Assembly: GCA_964023205.1 (NCBI GenBank)
Contig: OZ026844.1
Location: forward strand, 14,680,790 to 14,744,789
Length of the DNA stretch: 64,000 nucleotides
Direction of reading: 5' to 3'
From: Lutraria lutraria
Taxonomy: Eukaryota > Mollusca > Bivalvia > Venerida > Mactridae
Each line of letters begins with the position of its first letter. The first letter of the stretch is position 1. The notes beneath the pieces were generated by a model, which saw only the letters and a list, made by a program, of their open reading frames with translations, had not been told where the DNA came from and made no database searches. The translations under genes and the position numbers were made by a program. Shown in pieces: positions 1 to 13,319 of this stretch.

Positions 1-1121
1 TTAAAGGCCAACTCAACAGGCAAGTAAATACAGTGTTTTTCTGTTGTTTAAAGGCTCATTCAACAGGCAAGTCAATACAAGTGTAATTCTGTTGTTTAAA
101 GGCCAACTCAACAGGCAAGTAAATACAGTGTTTTTTCTGTTGTTTAAAGGCTCATTCAACAGGCAAGTCAATACAAGTGTAATTTTGTTGTTTAAAGGCT
201 CATTCAACAGGCAAGTCAATACAGTGTTTTTCTGTTGTTTAAAGGCCAACTCAACAGGCAAATCAATACAAGTGTAATTCTGTTGTTTAAAGGCCAACTC
301 AACAGGCAAGTAAATACAGTGTTTTTCTGTTGTTTAAAGGCTCATTCAACAGGCAAGTCAATACAAGTGTAATTCTGTAGTTTAAAGGCCAACTCAACAG
401 GCAAGTAAATACAGTGTTTTTCTGTTGTTTAAAGGCTCATTCAACAGGCAAGTCAATACAGTGTTTTTCTGTTGTTTAAAGGCTCATTCAGAAGGCAAGT
501 CAATACAAATGGACATATATTAAAATGTAGAAGAGATTCCACTCACAAACAAGTTATAATTGAACATGTTAACACCAATTAAAATAAATGAGATAAAAAG
601 AGCCAATAGATAAAATACAAAATGCTGCAAAGTTATGTAAAATGTTTATTATCTGTTGTTTAAAGGCTCATTCAACAGGCAAGTCAATACAGTGTTTTTC
701 TGTTGTTTAAAGGCCAACTCAACAGGCAAATCAATACAAGTGTAATTCTGTTGTTTAAAGGCCAACTCAACAGGCAAGTAAATACAGTGTTTTTCTGTTG
801 TTTAAAGGCTCATTCAACAGGCAAGTCAATACAAGTGTAATTCTGTAGTTTAAAGGCCAACTCAACAGGCAAGTAAATACAGTGTTTTTCTGTTGTTTAA
901 AGGCTCATTCAACAGGCAAGTCAATACAGTGTTTTTCTGTTGTTTAAAGGCTCATTCAGAAGGCAAGTCAATACAAATGGACATATATCAAAATGTAGAA
1001 GAGATTCCACTCACAAACAAGTTATAATTGAACATGTTAACACCAATTAAAATAAATGAGATAAAAAGAGCCAATAGATAAAATACAAAATGCTGCAAAG
1101 TTATGTAAAATGTTTATTATC
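1..1121. repeat. 47-48-bp minisatellite with 466-bp higher-order repeat
   Basis: The unit reads GTTGTTTAAAGGCTCATTCA followed by ACAGGCAAGTCAATACA and either GTGTAATTCT or GTGTTTTTCT. A second unit type has GGCCAACTCAACAG. After 1-510 a unique 145-bp segment (about 508-653) appears, and then the whole block repeats: 190-655 matches 656-1121 almost base for base at an offset of 466. The array is cut by the window start. The small open frames on both strands inside it come from repeat arithmetic, not genes. Confidence 0.9.
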
Positions 1122-3386
1122 ATATTAATATGTAAAATCAAAATAAATTATGACTAAAGTAAGAAAACCTGATTCATCCGAATTGAAAATTTTACTGTTA
1201 AATCCAAAATATAATATGACACAATATTGATATTGAATTAAAAGATCTTTTTCTCTATGGCTTAATGTCACATTAATAAGCAGGGTCATCTTTTTCAGCT
1301 TTAACAGTGATGGCAGATACTGTAAAAATGTTTGATTTTGATGGAAATCGAACATATATTTATTATTATGCACCTTCATGTAAAATATGAAACCAATCCA
1401 TGAAATATTTCTTGAGGTATTGCTCGGAAACCAAAAATCTGAATGGACAGACGAATGGACAGACAGGGGAAACACTGTATGCCCATCCGCCATTTCAAAT
1501 GGTGAGGTCAGAATAAAAAGTTTTGACAAAAATGCTTAAAATTTTTTCGGACAGCAGATTTTTAAATGAATTGATCTGCAAACCACCAATGTTTACAGAT
1601 GTTTTTACAATACATGGGCTAAACATGACAAAACCATTGCTGACATGTATCAAGGTTCTAAAACATATTCAAGGTAAAACATTTATGACAACCATCTAAT
1701 ATTATATCTATAAACTAGAACACATAGTATAAAATAAAATACAAATCATCATAAATATTGAATGCTGATCAACCAAAACTGACTAGTAGTTTTATACTGA
1801 ACAAAATATAACTGTGTATAACATGAATCAGTAAGAAGCAATAAAATAAAATATTCCTGTTTATGATTCTATTCTGTAAAAGTTGTCCTACCAATTAGAT
1901 CCAACAACGCATTAAGACAAGTAACCTGCATAATTAAATAACAAACTACATTACTGACATACAAAAACAATAATATATTGACATTTGAGATTAAATGCAA
2001 TAATTCAATTTTGAAAAAAAATATTATGACATAAATTCCTCATCACAAGTATTGAAGAATAAGCTAAAAATGGCACTGTATTAAAGTTAATTAAGATTAC
2101 ATTACATCTAATACTGTTCAACAAATAGAATAGACACAAATAAACACATCGTAATTTGGAATTATACCAATCAGAATTATTAACTAGAGTGTCTGTTCAC
2201 CGCCTCAGAGAGATCTATCCACCTATGTTGCTTCCTCTTATAGTTTCTGAGTTATGAGCTACATTAAAGTTTTAGTAACATAAGTAAATTAAACTTATGA
2301 ATTGAGATACCCGCATATTTTAACATAATTATATTCAATATTCCTGAAATAAAATATATTAAAATCATAAATTAATATACAAACATTAACTGACACTTTG
2401 AGTTTTTTAAGGTAAAAGCTGAACATTCCAAAGTGATTGCATATTTTTATGGATAAAATAGATGACTTTCACAACCAAACATTCATTTGTACCGTAAGAG
2501 TTAGACCTATACTTCAAGTCTGTCACAAAATAAAAACCACAGAAATGTGTAACTAAGTATCAATTCTTATATATAATTCAATAAAATATCACAGTTTTTA
2601 TATTTGCTTGCAATCACATTTAAAAACTTAAAGCTATCAATAAAATCTACACTTAATAACACATGCACAACTAAGACAAAATACAGCAATAATCTGATAT
2701 TATAAAGACATTTTCTTGTACACAAAACACGGTATTATTGAATTCCTGGAAACACAAATGATTATTTAATTATATCCATATATCAGTGTATCAAAGACAA
2801 TGAAATAAGGAATGTCAAGTTCACTGTAACCATGTTTTAAAATACACAGGATAAAATCCAGTATGAACAAATGTGAAGACCATTTGAAATGGTAAAGGTT
2901 TGCACAATCAATGTATATTTACTTCTAACACTTTCTCCACAATTAATGTAATTTAACAAACAGATTACAAGTTTGTATAAAAGGAAGTTTGGCAACATAA
3001 TTTCCATTCCAGATCAGATTCACAGTGACAGAGCTAGGTTTTAATATCAATTATTTCAAACCAAGGCCAATGTTTGCTCTCCTAGTATAATAAAAATGTG
3101 GTGCTATCTAAAGAAATGATTTTGTCTCATAACATTTAATAAATCTGATTATAAATTGAGCATATAATCAACAAACACAACACAATCATACAAATACTCC
3201 ATTCTGGTAAAATATGATAAAAACATAACAGTCATAATGGCAGAGTTCAAAAATTGCAAAGAAATATTTGATTGTCACTAATATCACAAAGCATAAATAG
3301 GAACATGTTCTACGAATTTGCACCAGTAAAATACAACAAGGTTCCATCAACTTGCATTCTTTTTGTGAATATTCTCTGTCACCTAT
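1122..3386. other. Intergenic, no gene seen downstream of the P450
   Basis: AT-rich DNA. The 3' UTR of the P450 (minus strand) must start at 3386. Around 1240-1300 is a copy of an interspersed repeat (TTTCTCTATGGCTTAATGTC) also present at about 39640-39690. A 134-codon minus frame at 1125-1529 overlaps this repeat and is not supported as a gene. Confidence 0.5.
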
Positions 3387-6300
3387 CTATGATCTTTTAT
3401 GGAATGTTATGTCTACAGAAGAATCTGGGACCATCAGAATCTGATATCTCTGTTTTACATCTTTATGTTTCCACTCAAGTCGAAAATTCTGTAACACTTT
3501 AGCAATGACCACATACATCTCTTGCTCTGCAAATCTTCTTCCTATAAATATGTGGAAACAGACACATGTGATAATAAGTCAATTATGTTTTCACAGCTGA
3601 AACAATTGATCGCAAGTCACGAAAGTCAAGAAAGTCTACAGCAACAGACGAACAGACCACTTCCATCTGATTAACTAATTGGACATAATCTGGTTTTAAA
3701 AACCAAAGTGTCAAACAAACCAATTCATTGAAAACTGAATGACCATGAAAATCTATATTCAAACCATTTAATATTTTAAAATATTGAAAGTTTTTCTTAC
3801 TCAAGTGGTGGATAATGATCCAGTAAGTAATCATAAAGAGGGATTAATTAGAATGTATAGTTCAAACGACTTTAAGCTTCACAATCATTTTAAGGTATTT
3901 ATGTAGAAACTCAAAGTCCTTCTTTAAACATAACAATACTTAAACACAAGACATTACAGCACTGTAATCTTACCAGCACACATTCTTGTTCCAAATCCAA
4001 ATGGTGTAAGTATGTACGGATGTATATTTTCAGCCGATCCATCTCTCAGCCATCTCTCTGCTTTAAATTCTTCAGGATTCTCAAAGTATTGTGGATCATC
4101 AAACATGACAAAGTTATTCAACTCAACATGGGTCTGAAACCAGTAGATGAAAGAGGCTCATGTAATGAAGTATAATATATCGAGGGTTCAACGCAACAGT
4201 GTCGTAACTCATATTGAAATAAGAACAACTTACGACAGTTTTGTGCTGAGCCCTCGATTATGGTCAAGCACCCAAATTATGATGTTCTTGTTATGATGTT
4301 ATGATATTTTCAAATGGCATCTTGCTGCATTTTGATGTCAGAAACTTTATAATTGAAGTCAATTTACCCTTTTTGAAGAAAATATGCTCCATGTAGTCCA
4401 GCGAAGCAAAAGAAACAAGATTTTGTATGCACACTACTACAATATACCTTACTGCCAACATCCAGTTTTTATAATCTAGTTTTCATAATCATTCCGTTTT
4501 TACTGTCAGGAAAACAGATTACAAGATGGTACTAATTTTATATACAATGTATAGAACATGAATCATGAATATAGACAGGGCGCAAAAAATTGAAACTTTG
4601 CCGGTCTAAACTGAATTTCAGCTCATCAGACTGATTTGAGAAACAGAAAATGGTAAAATTTGGTTCATATAATTATGTTTCATAAATTGAAAAAGATTTG
4701 GTCTAAAACCAGGTGCCTTTTTATTATATAGGATATTCTATATGACGTTTCTAAGGCATATGCAGTCAATTAATTAGTTTTTTGTGGAAGGTTGCCTGTC
4801 AATATACTTTATGAAGAAAACTCTCAAAAAATAGATTGTCCAAATAAAGACTTAAAAAAGGAAAAAATCCTTCCGGGCAGTCGGGCAACCAACTAATTCG
4901 AAGACTGCACATAATGAAGCTGTTATTTAAGAATACATATGTTACATAAAGTAACAAATACTGTACTAGAACAGGTCTACATATCAACAGTCAGTTTAAT
5001 TTGCCAGTAAACATAACAACAAAAAGGTTTACTGTTTGAGATATTACAACTAAAAGCCTAGGGTTTGTATAATGAGTCATCTATTGTCAAGAGATGATGT
5101 CATATTATAATGATCTGGACAAGCTAATTTAGACCAATCATTGACTTTAGAGTGTGACCTTTACCTTTAAGCTTCACACAAGGAACTTTTCCGCAACACA
5201 CTGTCTCATCATGGTGTACAATTGTGCCAAGATATTTCAAAATCCCCCATCTGATGGCAGAGTAATGGTTTATACAAGCATAACCCGGATGGATAGAAGT
5301 ATGTTCACGGAACATTGTGCCAACTATATCTAATGACAGAGTAATGGTTCATACAAGCATTACCCAGATGGATGGAAGTATGTTCACCAAACAAACCGCC
5401 ATTGTGCCAACTATATCTAGCTCACCGGAAGTGGGCTCAACAAAACATGAACCTTGTTTCAAATGATCAAACAGAAGCAAAGTAAAAATGTGTGTAAGTA
5501 TCTAAAGAAGGTGTATTATGTATAACATAAAATCTGTGGTATTAATTTTATGATAGAAACTTTTGTTTACTTTACAGTCTGCACTTACCCCAGCAGGAAT
5601 TTGATATCCACCTATCACCAGATTCTTCTGAGGAATTCTGGATACATCAAGTCCAATTGGGAAAAACCTGCAACAACAAGGTTTAACTTTTCTGATATGA
5701 ATTCTTTAATGAAGCAACAAAAATCTTTGAACAACTTAAACAACAAAAACTTCAAGACAAATGAATTATCAAGTTACAGACAAAAACACATTTTAACAAC
5801 ACAGTAACTTCCAGATTAATGACCGATTTTTTCTATGTAAGCTCAATAAATAGCATCAATGAAATTTAATATCACAAACAAGTTCCATAGTAATATACCT
5901 AAAAGCTTCTTTTACAAATGCTTTCAGATAAGACATTTTGTTGATCATATCAGCCGTGATCTGACTTCCAGGGGGGACAACTCTCTGAATTTCTTGGTAT
6001 ACTTTCTCTTGTGCATCTGGATAGCGTGCAAGGCAGTACAAGTTACTTGCTAATGTTGGTACCGTCTACAATGATACAGAAACAAAGCAGTTTTAAAATA
6101 GAATATCATTCATTCAGTAAATGAAGCAAAATATACTGAGTGAATTTATACAATTTTTAATACATAGTCGATCTGAGCTGAGACAAACATCAAATTTTAT
6201 ACTTTTACGTAATTAATGATTGCAAGACTCAGATGATGACACTATGATTGTATTTCATCTTCATGCACTGTTTGTCAAACATCATTAACACATTCTAATA

Positions 6301-9300
6301 CAAAAAAAAAAAAAATTACGTATTTCACAATCTAATATCAGCTCACTGGGTAAACTAAATGAGATCACTAGACTGGTAACTGAACAGAAGGGATGTGCAC
6401 ATTCCTCTGCAACAATATGACTGCAAACATTACACCATTGTTTCCCACTTCACATTCTCATCTCAAGAGAGAATGTAGACAGCGGCTTACAGAATGTTGG
6501 GAGCCAGTACTAAGTGTAAATTCATAGACAGGTGTATATAACAACAAAATCACATTAGAACATTATGGAACACTTACTGTGCTGAGTCCATCACTAAATA
6601 GAGACAATGTAATGATTCGGACATCTTTATCATTTAACTCTTTTCTACTGAGTAGATACAGCAGAAAGTTATACTGGCCCTCTTCTAGTTCGCCATTACG
6701 ACTTAGATTTCTGATCCTGGATAATGTTTCATCTAGATATCTTTGACTAATCCTGTAGCACACAAATAATAGACAATATCAAACTGTTCATAGAATTCAT
6801 TTAGATTAAAAGCCAAAGTGACAAACATTCACAGGGCTCTAATTTGATCCTTAAAATGGCATTTTGACTCTTCTTGAAATTAGCAAGATAAAACTCTTGA
6901 AAATTTACACCCTGATTCCACAGACTGAATCTAAAAGTAGCAAGTAAGAAAGAATACACACTTCCAATACTGTGATACTTGCACTAATTTTTATGCCATC
7001 TTTCATACAATATTCTAACAATAATATTCATTCCATTAATAAAGTATTATCTTTATTCACAATTGTTTCCATTTTAATTGATATCAGTTATACATGTATA
7101 TAAATTGATATAAGTAGTATACTCATCATCTCTTCATTTCAATCACTAAAACCTGATTATAAAAATGTGTTTTCTAATAAACAAGAGGGCCAAGATGGCC
7201 CTATATCGCTCACATGACAATCACTGTTCACTCATTAAAACATTGTTTTGAACCAGTGACCTAGTTTCTGACCCCAGACGACCTATGTTCGAATTTGTCT
7301 TACATATCATTAAGACAAACAGTCTGACTTGGTTTGGTGAAGATACGATCAAAATTTGACATCTACAGTGTTAATAAGGTTTTCCTAAGATTCGACCTTG
7401 TGACCTTTTTGACCCTAGGTGACCCATATTTGAACTTGTCCTTAATATCATTAAGACAAACAATCTGTCAAGGTTTGGCCAAGATCCAATCAAAACCATG
7501 ACATTTAGAGCTTTTACAAGATTTTTACCTAAGATTTGACCTTGTGACCTAGTTTTTGACCCAAGATGACCCATGTTCGAACTCGTCTAAGATATTATGA
7601 AGACAAACATTCTGACAAGGTTTCATGATCATCCAATCAAACCAATGACTTCTAGAGTGTTCACAAGGTTTTCCAGCAATTTGCCCTAGTGACCTAATTT
7701 TACTACAGAAATGACCCATTATCAAACTTGACCTACATATTATTAAAATAAACATTCTGACAAAGTTTCATGAAGATCCAGTCAAAACAGTGATTTCTAA
7801 AGTGTTCACAAGGTTTTCCCTTATTTGGCCCTGGTGACCTAGTTTTTGACCCCAAATGGCCCAATATCGAACTCGTCCGAGATTTTGTTGATATTAACGT
7901 TCTGACCCAGTTTTGCTAAAATTGAGCTAAAAATGTGGCCCCTAGTGTGGTCACAACATAAAGTTTGACGACGCACGACTCACACGCACGACGCCGGACG
8001 GAGAGTGATCCTAATAGCTCACTTTGTCACTTTGTGACATGTGAGCTAAAAAGTAATATTCAAATATTCCATATTAATACATACATTAATACAATTTTCA
8101 GTATTTGATCGATTTAAATCTACTCTAAATATCGAACATACATACTGATTTACAACATCTTCAGACACACATAGTCGCTTCCATGTTGGTGTCTGAGCAA
8201 TCTTATGCAAGGGAAGTTGAAATTTCATCTTTGCTGATAAAGTAAACATATCTGTGTTTGCGTTAATCGTTTTCTGAACTTCTGAATCAGGTGCTGCATT
8301 GAGACAATTCAATCGTTGTTCAAATATTGTCATAGCAGCAGCTGTAATAATAAAAATGGATTCATCAGATAACCATTAACTGATACACCCTTATCAACTA
8401 TAGTGAGTCTTTGGAGGACAGTTCATAAATAATTCATTATTGTGTTGTATCCAATAGTTTGGTGCTAACTCCAAGATATCCTTACATCCTGATACAATCA
8501 GCTTTTAGTTCATGAATTATATTTCCAATCAGCATTTCATCTATTTCCAAGTAAGAAGCATTTAAATGGTTTTTCTATGCTAAACTGTCAAACATTACTA
8601 GCACTATCAAACCTTACGAACACAGGGGACCAAAACAAATTAGAAAAACATACTTCTTTATTAAGTTCATGCACAGGTTGTCTTCAATTAGAGGCAGGTA
8701 TGCTCTAGTCTATTGATATAAATAAAACTGTGTGTTCAGGACTGACCTAGGTGCATTGCTACCCTTATCTGAATGTGGTTGTTAAATCATGTATATGCTG
8801 TAATATAATTACAACAAGATGTGTTTTTAAAACACAATGACCCCTGTGGGTGACCTTGACCTTTGACCTAATGACCTTAAAATTGTACATGTAGTCTTGT
8901 AGAGGTTGTCATCGGAAACCAACAAATGAAGTTTACTGAATTTAGGTGGAAGCGTTTGATTTTATAGGCAAAGTTAAAGTTTGGCACAGATGGACAGACA
9001 GGCCAAAAACAATATAGCCCTGGTCTAACAATATGGGGGCATAAAAACAACATATCATTACAGCAACTTACATTCAACATTCCATTTTGAAATTTCATTC
9101 TTTAAGTTTGATACATGTCCAGATTTATCAATAATTTCTTTCAATCGTTGAATGAATGCATCAGCCACCTCTGTGACAGCAGGAAGATACACTGTGACAG
9201 CTTTAGGTCGCATCATCATTTGTTGAACTGCACTACGTAGCCTGTACCATTCATCACCATTTCTAGATTTACAAAAAAAGTATTGATTCTAGAATAAAGC

Positions 9301-11035
9301 ATATCTGTAACAACTAATTTTGAACAAATTTGAACTATATGTATTATCATGGGAACAGTGTCACTCTTTTCGTTTTTATATGATTTGATAGAGAGAAATG
9401 AAAATAAAAAAGAATGCTTGATTGAAATATTCAAAAATCATAACCACTACGTTTATACTAAGAATCTTCAATACAGTGAAATTTCAAAACAAATCATACG
9501 TATTTCCAAGGCCTGGACTAAATCCTCTTTGTTCTCTGTACAGCCTTGTTGTATCAAGAAGTGGAGCAACATGAGGTGTTTTACCCTCAGACTGAAACAC
9601 CATCCTGATATAATCTGGATCAAAAAGATGAACAATCATAGTGCCAGCAATGGTTTCTTTGCAAATTTTTCCATAATTTTTATGCATATCTCTGACTGAT
9701 TCTTGGTAGTATTTGATATCATATTTTCGGAATGGTCCTGAAAAATACAAAGAACATCTCAGAACATTATTTATTTGTTAATGCATTTGATATATTTCAA
9801 TTGACATATGAAGTATAAAAATAGCAAATAAGATAATAAAAGGCTTGTTTAATCATTCCAGAGACAGCATTTTCCAAAGTCAACCTAAAAAGCACTCACA
9901 TGAGCATGTCTAATATAATGCCAGGGATTTTTTGGGGTGATTTAACAGCCATAAATTCAGCCATATTCCCAATTGAAAATAGTATCTTTTTTCCCAATTC
10001 ACAGACAAAAATTCTCAATAAAAAAATATTTTTTTCTACAAGTTTTAAGTCCCATAAGCTTAGAAATTCATCGGTCATAATAGTTTCTATTTGTCCTATA
10101 ACAGAGAAATCCGGGACGTTTTCCTCCCTTGCATACTTTATAGCAAGAAAAAATGTTTCCGAAACCATTATCGTATTTTTTTCAATATCATTGAAATAAA
10201 TACTATTTATAGAACAGCTGTGTTTCCCCGCAGTCATATTATGCACACGGCATAATGTGGCGTCACTCGCTCTATATATTTCAAGTTTTTAAAAGCAAAA
10301 TTCAAAGCAAAATTAGTGTTTTTAGAAGAAAAAGGGCTTGTTTCATTGGTAATAATTATCTTAGGATAATATCAGCAATTATTTGTTTTTTTGCATATAT
10401 TTTTTATAGCAAAAAGCTCATGGGACTTTAAACATCACTATTGGTAGTAAATAACTAATTCTACTACTGTTCTATGCAAGAAGAATAAGTTGAACATAGC
10501 AAAATTGCAGTTATACATTTTTTACCAATTTTGATTAAAACACAACGAATATTCCCAATCCCAAGGGTATGGGTTATATTCCCAAAATACTGAAAAAAAC
10601 CTGAATGCATAACATACCAAGGTAACTCACATAAGACGTTTTTTACTGGTGTTTAATATTGAACCAGGGACATAAATAAAGCATGGCATCTTTTCAAGCT
10701 TTAACATTCCAAAGCTTTACACATGGGTAGAACCTATACCCTACTGAAATTTGCAGGATTCCTCACAAATGCAATTTTGTCTTGGGTGAGATTCGACCAA
10801 TTATCACAATATATAATTCAATGCGTAACTATTAGTGCCTTCAACTATTATTACCTTTTCTGTATTTTAACATAGTTCCAACATACGGTAGTCCTTTAGG
10901 TCCTGGTATTTCACTGAAAGGTTTAGCAAGATCAAAGTCAGTCGTGTTGTCTGCTTTACTTTTGTTTTCAGAAACTGATGCTGTTGCAGTACTGCGCCAG
11001 GCTCTTGGTACATGCTGAATGCTGAGTTTCTTCAT
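3387..11035 (-). CDS. Mitochondrial-clan cytochrome P450, nine coding exons
   Basis: Exons joined on GT-AG sites with consistent phase: 11035-10855, 9737-9500, 9262-9072, 8341-8146, 6752-6578, 6065-5899, 5667-5589, 4133-3974, 3541-3387. They total 1542 bases, or 513 residues plus TAG, the usual P450 length. Seen: a basic, Ser-rich N-terminus that suits a mitochondrial presequence; the proline hinge IPGPKGLPYVGT (43-54); C-helix WYRLR (145-149); I-helix DGLSTT (323-328); K-helix EAFR (380-383); AERW (434-437); and the haem loop FGFGTRMCAG with the ligand Cys461. The family is a haem monooxygenase; mitochondrial-clan members take electrons from adrenodoxin and often oxidise sterols or xenobiotics. 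The substrate cannot be read here. Start: Met at 11035 follows an acceptor (TTATTGCAG, exon from 11044), so an upstream 5' UTR exon is expected. It could be close to molluscan CYP10 or to CYP27/CYP49 types; I cannot choose without a tree. Confidence 0.93.
4180..4259. mobile_element. Short foldback element in P450 intron 7
   Basis: Left arm TCGAGGGTTCAACGCAACAG and right arm, read in reverse complement, TCGAGGGCTCAGCACAAAAC, both continuing into TGTCGTAA. The arms of about 28 bp are separated by about 20 bp. There is no coding capacity. A MITE reduced to its ends is the simplest reading. Confidence 0.6.
4763..4907. mobile_element. 145-bp MITE, copy 1 (P450 intron 7)
   Basis: Ends CAGTC...AATTAGTTTTTTG and ...CAACTAATTCGAAGACTG are inverted. 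The centre contains CTTTATGAAGAAAACTCTC and TCCTTCCGGGCAGTCGGGC. Same length and sequence family as 24895-25039 and 53951-54093. Its left end is the most diverged and no clean target duplication is visible. Confidence 0.75.
5262..5395. repeat. Two direct copies of a 75-bp unit in P450 intron 7
   Basis: AGAGTAATGGTTTATACAAG and AGAGTAATGGTTCATACAAG each lead to CCCRGATGGATRGAAGTATG, starting near 5262 and 5338. This is a tandem duplication of a non-coding segment. Confidence 0.6.
6465..6535 (+). repeat. Diverged fragment of the SINE body
   Basis: GAGAGAATGTAGACAGCGGC and GGGAGCCAGTACTAAGTG resemble the body of the SINE at 19382-19613 (GAGAAAGTAGGCAGTTGC, GGGAGTCTAGTACTGG). The tRNA-like head and the tail are missing. 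Confidence 0.4.
6832..6914 (+). mobile_element. CAGGG-ended MITE, internally deleted copy
   Basis: It starts CAGGGCTCT and ends CACCCTG, and shares CCTTAAAATGGCATTTTGAC with the 200-bp copy at 21093-21292. It is flanked by ATTCA and ATTCC, a possible 5-bp target duplication with one mismatch. Lies in P450 intron 4. Confidence 0.6.
7180..8052 (+). mobile_element. Hairpin-ended repeat, family 1, copy 1 (P450 intron 4)
   Basis: The left end is AACAAGAGGGCCAAGATGGCCC (hairpin GGGCC/GGCCC). The right end is a long hairpin, TAGCTCAC...GTGAGCTA, followed by AAAA. The interior is four to five diverged direct repeats of about 150 bp, each with GACCTAGTTTTTGACCC, ATGACCCAT, TCGAACTCGTC, AAGACAAACA and CAAGGTTT. 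There is no protein. The same family stands in opposite orientation at 36979-38715. Bivalve Helentron-associated elements with internal tandem repeats are the closest described class I know of; assignment is inference. Confidence 0.8.
8813..9046 (+). mobile_element. Hairpin-ended repeat, family 3, copy 1 (P450 intron 3)
   Basis: The left end is AACAAG followed by the palindrome GTGTTTTTAAAACAC. The right end is a CCC...GGGGG hairpin followed by CATAAAAA. It is 234 bp, exactly the length of the opposite-strand copy at 59487-59720. It contains GACCTTGACCTTTGACC and ACAGATGGACAGACAGG. Confidence 0.8.
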
Positions 11036-13319
11036 TGTAACTGTCTGCAATAACAATAGTTTTTTGTAGATTATTTTGTGTATAAATGACCAGCACTAAT
11101 TATTCATAGAGTTTAAAAAGATAAAGATTGTTAAAACTAATATTTACTGGACAATGCATAAAGTATATATTATACACCTCGGTGTAAAAATAATTTCAAA
11201 TGTTCATCAATGAACAAAGAAATCCCACAACAGATTTTTGATAACAATCAACATGTATAGAATTTGACCTTAAATTCCAGAATTGTTAGGCTACAATTAA
11301 ACAAATTATGAATATGCAATAGACAGCTTAATAAGTTCACAAATAATACAAATACACATTAAGCAATTTTGTGAACAGAAAAAATTAAATAGAAATTGTC
11401 TATGGATGGAAACACATGGATTGATTTCAGGAGAACATGTAAAGTTGTACCTTAGTCAACTTGTACCATATATAGTCTTAATTTATGAGACGTACGGGCA
11501 ATTCGTTCACGATTCTGTTATTTTGTATATTGCTTGTCTGATGATAGATATTGCCAAGTCTATAAGTGTCACGATATTCATCTGTAGGGAATACTCATAC
11601 CATAGTAAACTTAACCCGTAGTCATCCACGTCCTTTTAGTCAGCTCATATATAAATTTAATTAACTTGTAAGCAATTTTTGGGAACTCAGTACCTCTGCA
11701 TTAGCACTTCCCAAATTAACCATTTTCACGGTTGTTCTGTATTGATTAATTTAACTGAATTTGACACTGAATAGTAAGTTATGGATAATGGAGTTTCATA
11801 AATTGTATTGAAATAATTATGTTTGTATACGAATATGCCTTAACAAGTTTAAAGTTATTATTAATAAAACTTTAAAACATGACAAACAGGAGCTTCTGAA
11901 AAGGGGCATAGAAGCTATCATTGAAAAGTTTGAATGCAAAATAAGACTAAATCAAGAGACATAACCAGATAATGAACAGAATGAATATTTCATAAACAAT
12001 TTGCAATTGCTGTCTCTAACTTGTACATATCAAGCACTCATTAATATTTTATCAATGGCTATATTTCCTCCATCTGACATATTTCCACCTTAAGAAGACC
12101 CACCACCTTCTCGTGTAACCACAAAAAGCGCTGCCTTGAATTTTATATCCGAATATAGTTTGTCCGAATTCGGTTCACTCCCGTAAACAAACGAAACATA
12201 AATAAAAGTTTTAAGTTAAACGATTAAGTGCAAGTAAAAATGACAATGTTTTAGTATCATGTTAGCAATTTGAAGAAAATAACTCCACAAATAGTCGTGA
12301 AAATATTGTAATACCTTTCAACCAAAATCTGCTACATAAATGTCAAAACGGCCACATCCAAAACGGCCCAATCCCGAAACGGCATATATATATTCATATA
12401 TTCGGACCGTTTTTTTCGACGTGAAGTTAAATATATTTCTACACCAGAGAATCAGTATGTGAATATTAATCTAGAATAAAAAGAAAAAATTAAAGGACGA
12501 AAGGTTATAAGTTTTACCAAGGACTTATATATATATATACATGCATACTATACATATGTCAATAAAAATTCCAAGGTATTTCACAGAGGAAGTAGCTGAA
12601 ATCAGAGACATAGATAACATCTATGTCTCTGCTATATCCGCCAAGCAATTACTTACGTTGCACGTTGTGCACAGTGCAAGTCTGTAAATTTCCGTTTTCA
12701 TTAACTACTCGTGCTTACGTACAGTACTTGTATATTTTAAATGTACTTTTCCCCTAGGCTTTTGAATTTAAAAGATATAAAGAATTACTCATTGTTATTT
12801 GTATTTGTAAACTTTTAATAAAATCTTTTAAGAGGCCGTTCGAGTAAAATTCCACGGAGAATGAATGCCGAGCTTTTATCATGTCCGTGATACGGGAATT
12901 TAGTCGTTACCGATCGATCGGTAGACGCTTGTTTCCATTTGGTTTGGTGACAGAAACTAGATTCGTTATCTTATCTAAACATTCGCTGAATAAACTTCTT
13001 TTCAGGTGAGTTAGTGCCATTGATTAACAATCGCTTAAAATTACCTAAGTTTGAGCATTTAAAATTATTATAATCGTTCGCGATATTAAGTAGGGATTGA
13101 GTTGAATTTTATTTGACAGCTCTGGTCATCAAGATCAGTAGGCGCTTATTGTAATGTAATGCAGATTATTGTGTTGTTATAAATATTTTGTCCATCAAAT
13201 TTGTAACTTTTGTTAAATTGTAATAGGTTTTCCAATGCCTGTTTGCCTCTCATGCACTGCATTGAACAATGCAAGTGGCAAAGTTAATAGTCATTTTGAA
13301 TTATATTAAAACCTTTCAG
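11036..13319. promoter_or_regulatory. Head-to-head intergenic region between P450 and ankyrin gene
   Basis: The P450 reads left and the ankyrin gene reads right, with about 2.3 kb between their start codons. The part nearest the ankyrin gene (about 12840-13005) has more CpG than its surroundings and ends in AG|GTGAGT at 13005/13006. This would be the donor of a 5' UTR exon joined to the acceptor at 13318-13319. A 13-bp-arm hairpin (12603-12615 with 12619-12631) and two AAAACGGCC repeats near 12346 and 12361 lie in the middle. I see no open reading frame worth calling. A shared promoter is an inference from layout. Confidence 0.5.

Noticed and set aside
1125..1529. 134-codon minus-strand frame
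   Set aside because: It overlaps a dispersed repeat and has no start or splice support.
7371..7755. Repetitive minus-strand frames (MGHLGSK-type), also near 38306 on the plus strand
   Set aside because: They are translations of the roughly 150-bp internal units of the hairpin-ended repeat family 1, not a gene.
9896..10246. 116-codon minus frame and overlapping plus frame
   Set aside because: It lies inside P450 intron 1; the two strands mirror each other and no conserved motif is seen.
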